A stretch of 64,000 nt of DNA from Datnioides undecimradiatus. Taxonomy: Eukaryota > Chordata > Actinopteri > Lobotiformes > Datnioididae. A model generated the notes under the pieces. That model was not told the origin of the DNA. It saw only the letters and a list, made by a program, of their open reading frames with translations, and did not search any database. Each line of letters begins with the position of its first letter. Positions within the stretch are counted from its first letter, which is position 1. Of the stretch, positions 60,621 through 64,000 are shown in pieces. Location: positions 11,182,238 to 11,246,237 of the forward strand of contig WARS01000010.1 of NCBI GenBank assembly GCA_008933995.1, given 5' to 3'. The position numbers were made by a program, and so were the translations under genes.

Positions 60621-62734
60621 GCTTACTCTTCAGTAAAGATGCTAAGGTACAGACCAGTGATTAATATCATGACTTATTTGTGAATAAGACTATAACGCAT
60701 GGAGTGTTTGGATTCAGGAAGTCTTTTTCTATAACAACCCCAAGCTCTACAGTTTTTAGTGCAAATTGTTATCTATATGCATTATATTAATATGTTGCAA
60801 AGTTCAAAATGTTATGAAGGGACATATCTACACTTCAAGCTTTCATATTGGTGAACTGCTGATGTATTTAATGATATTTTGGGGCAAATTAAGAACATCT
60901 TTTTAATTATTTTGTTATCCTTTCAGCCTATTTGATAATGCCTGGAATGCCTGATCTGCTGTACAACATCAAGTCTGTCTACTAAATTAATCTTCCCACA
61001 GGTATTAATTATTGCATTGTATAAGTTGGGTGTCTTTTTTTTATTAGGAAAATTAATGAAAAATCTGTATTTAATTAAGTTGCTGGCATTTTATTATACT
61101 TTATTCTTGTACCTCACTACACTTAAGAGGAAACTAGATCACTTTTTAATCGACTGCATTTCTCTGAACTTAAAACATTTTAAAAAAGAGATCTCCGCTC
61201 ATGTCCCAGTGTAACCAAAGGTCAACGCTGACTTGGGACAAAAGAATAAAGAACAATGTTCAGATACAAGTATTTATTTCATCTTATTTGGGATAAAATA
61301 AATACTCATTTTCAAATCTTGAATAATTAATTAACCATTGTCATTGTCATTCCAAAGCTGATGACTTTAGACTAGAATTGGAGGAGGGAGTAAGGACTGA
61401 AAAATGACAGCTTTGTGGTTGGAGATGTTCAATTTTGCCAGAGACCACCTTCTTGTAGTTGTTAGCTAACTGCATTCTGCTGTCTCTTTACCTGTAGCTT
61501 GTATATGTTCACCGTGTTGAAAACAACCCTGACGGCCCATCTTCTACGCTATCCACAAACCCATCTCGGCTCTGCAAATGTCCTAGAACTGTTACAAATG
61601 TACAAGACACCATGACTGTTTACCTTGCAACTGGCAGTGGTTGTTTATAATATGCGGTTGTTGAGGGAACATTTAAGCGGTACAAATGTATTTGCGCTTA
61701 ATACCCTGAAATATGTTTTCCGTGCTCTCCTTCAGATGAGGGTGCAAGCGATGCACACAGGCACAGATTATGCATGAATCAGAGATTGCCACCTTCGTCA
61801 TCTTTCCTTAGCTGAGGCGCATATTTGCCGTCAGATAATGCAAACAATAATTCATGGGTAAACATCTTGGTTTACAGTGATTTCTGGAGCATTTTATTCT
61901 TTCTTATCTGAATACAGAGGGGGTGGAATATTTTTTTTGCGGCTTTTGTGTGCGCTTGCTGTGTGTACAGAAAGTGCGATCATTTCCAGTATTCCCAGTG
62001 AATGCACCATCTCTCCTCTGTGACCTGATTTGGCACCACCCCTGTCGATTAGGGCCCTGAACACAAAGGGGTTGATGCTAGTGCTTTGGAGGGTCTCTTT
62101 GTTCAGCCGGTGGGAGTTTGATTTGCCGCCGGGAAGAAAAAGGAAGCATTGCGCGGAGAACGAGGCCCTGTTTTGATTGCCCTTATTGCAAAGCATAATC
62201 TGCAAACAGAGCCTGGGGGAATTGAGGAGGTCAGGCAGCCTGATCAATACACACATTTTCACAATAAACATGTTGAATATGTATGAGAGCGTTCAGCCAT
62301 GCAGCATCTATTTCCCTCTTTATTTCTTTGTTGAATGACATGTTTGATGTCGTGCCCTGGCACCGGTCCCATATCCTCCATAAATGACTCGATTTGGGAC
62401 TGAGATATGTGCGCTACAGTACGAAAAAGCTGAAATCTGAACACCCACAGCTTTACAGTAGCTGATGAATCTCATATTGATTAAGATTCTTGTGAAAAAT
62501 GGCATCACAAAGGCAGTGGATTGGGATATTTCTTCTCATTCATGCCATGTGTTCATGAAACGCTCCTTACTTTCCCATCAAGATCTGGATGCCATTAATC
62601 CAAACACACACAACTTGAGAAGTGAGCACAATTAAACCCAAACATCAAAAGAGCAATGACACTGGATCTAAAAGTAAGTAAACTGCCATCACCTTCCGAA
62701 CTAATCAACACTTTCCTTTACTAATGATGAGCAA
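60621..62734. other. non-coding intergenic sequence
   Basis: No gene recognised. The stretch 61.86-62.52 kb has balanced composition, no simple repeats and a 125-codon minus frame (61894-62271) without known domains; it is discussed as a possible conserved element. Confidence 0.4.
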
Positions 62735-62832
62735 GTTTATTTAAAATAGCGCATTTCTAGAAAAGATGTCACAAAGTGCTTCACAACTGAGGTGACAATA
62801 AAATACCAACAACTACAGCTGCAACCTCAGAA
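62735..62832 (+). repeat. common teleost repeat fragment
   Basis: AAGTTTATTTAAAATAGCGCATTTCTAGAAAAGATGTCACAAAGTGCTTCACA resembles the fish phrase TTTATTTATATAGCACATTTCTAGACAAAAGTTACAAAGTGCTTCACA. Confidence 0.65.
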
Positions 62833-63486
62833 GCAATGTCTGTTTTAGTTTCAAGGCTACAGACAGAGGCCAGATTAACCTCCCGTGTTACCCCAGGGTA
62901 AAATAAGATGTGACCCCTTCTGAACCTTTCAAACACTGATCCATTTTGCCAGGAATTACATATACAAAGAAGTATCTCTACTTTGAATACCACCCTCCTC
63001 CAGGGTGTCTTCTCGATGCGTTTAAATGAGGTTTTGTTGAAAGAAATGTACCTTTTAAGCATAATATCAACTGAATCGTTTTCAATTAGATTGAGTTATA
63101 TTGTAGGTAGCGCAACTAGACTTTGACGAAAAGGGCACCTTTAAAAGATGGAGTGTCAGGATCAGGTAACAATGCAGGAGCCACCTAAAGGCTCAAATGC
63201 GCTTTAATTGTGCATATTACCAGACACATTTGCAGATGATCGAATTAGCTCAAAGTGACGGCTACACAGACAACCTTGGACTCTGCGCCTCAGGGTCTGT
63301 AGCACGGAGCCAATGCAGCCTGTGCATGCAGAGGTTGAAAAGTGATCTCAATAATATAGAATTAGATTCAGATTTTGATGAGGAGCCAGTGGAAAGAAAT
63401 CAGACAAGACCTTTAAGAGGTGACGTAGTGGTTTTCTATGGCAAAATAACGTTATACAGTAGTAAACTTTTAGGAAATTCAATATA
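62833..63486. other. non-coding intergenic sequence
   Basis: The 96-codon frame 63197-63487 is unrecognised. Nothing else supported. Confidence 0.4.
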
Positions 63487-63800
63487 AGGGTTAGTTCACC
63501 CATAAATCCCTCACTCACCTTTAACCATGTTAACAGTTAACAGGTTTTATTTGCCCATATGTTTCGAATTCCTGTGTTTACCCCAATACACTAGAGGTGA
63601 ATAGATTCCCCACTGTGTTGCTCAAAACAGTGAAAAATACAATGAATAAAAACTCAACAGTTACTGAAACCAGAACAAGTTTCTGGATGCCACTGTGTAC
63701 TTCTTTCAACCAAGCCAACATGGTAATCCATAAACAGAAAGAAACTATCAACACATGAATGAATCACTACAGATATGTTGTGTTTTTTTATCAGTTGAAC
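63487..63800 (+). mobile_element. possible MITE- or SINE-like repeat
   Basis: Starts with AAGGGTTAGTTCACCCATAAATCCCTCACTCACC, similar to the opening of common fish repeats (GGGTTAGTTCACCCAAAAAT). It continues through TTTCTGGATGCCACTGTGTACTTC to about 63800. The ends are not defined. Confidence 0.4.
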
Positions 63801-64000
63801 AACAAAAAAATATATATTATAACCACTGGTCACTTCCAAATATATTTTAGTCCAAACATCCATTGAAAAACCAATGTATTACGGTGTCATATTGCAATGC
63901 AACAATGCAGAGATAATTGTGCAGCATGTACACCATTGCTTGGTGATAACTGTTCTGCAGTAGCTCTGAGCGTGGACAGATCTTTCTTGTCATGGTATAG
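63801..64000. other. non-coding end of window
   Basis: Short AT-rich tail, nothing recognised. Confidence 0.4.

Overview
The window looks like 64 kb of nuclear DNA from a ray-finned fish, most likely a percomorph. Two things point there. The only intact gene is a single-exon melanocortin-4 receptor of teleost type. The rest is AT-rich non-coding DNA carrying fish-typical repeats: L2-like, RTE-like and other LINE relics, CA/CT/TA microsatellites, and MITE- or SINE-like fragments. The assignment rests on recalled family sequences; no database search was possible.

Layout. Bases 1-893 (minus strand) hold the first 297 codons of mc4r. The window edge cuts it in TM7, so only a short C-terminal piece is missing. 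The gene is transcribed toward base 1, so everything to the right is upstream sequence. From 894 to about 1.5 kb lie the leader, a possible promoter and a compound CT/CA microsatellite. An L2-like LINE relic lies at 2.24-3.18 kb. At 3.9-4.35 kb a TA microsatellite is broken by a 320-N gap. Right after the gap is about 74 bp of what looks like uncleaned library adapter ending in the 19-bp Tn5 mosaic end. From 4.4 to 28 kb I see mostly unique, non-coding sequence with a few repeat fragments. An RTE-type LINE endonuclease relic lies at 28.4-29.2 kb. At 36.7 kb there is a perfect 30-bp inverted repeat with a 5-nt loop. From 37 to 46.6 kb there are degenerate transposon pieces. Two CTCF-like motifs lie at 48 kb, minisatellites at 50.4 and 53.3 kb, a non-coding exon-like segment at 56.6 kb, and two further LINE relics at 59.2-59.8 kb (plus) and 60.26-60.62 kb (minus).

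Apart from mc4r there is no convincing protein-coding gene. All other long ORFs are short, unrecognised, antisense to mc4r, gap-spanning or inside repeats. The roughly 63 kb of upstream sequence is best read as a gene desert that may hold mc4r control elements. That fits the isolated position of MC4R in other vertebrates, but the elements I propose are untested. I found no rRNA, tRNA or CRISPR array. I did not find a previously undescribed system. The most checkable oddities are the adapter at the gap, the perfect hairpin and the CTCF-like pair.
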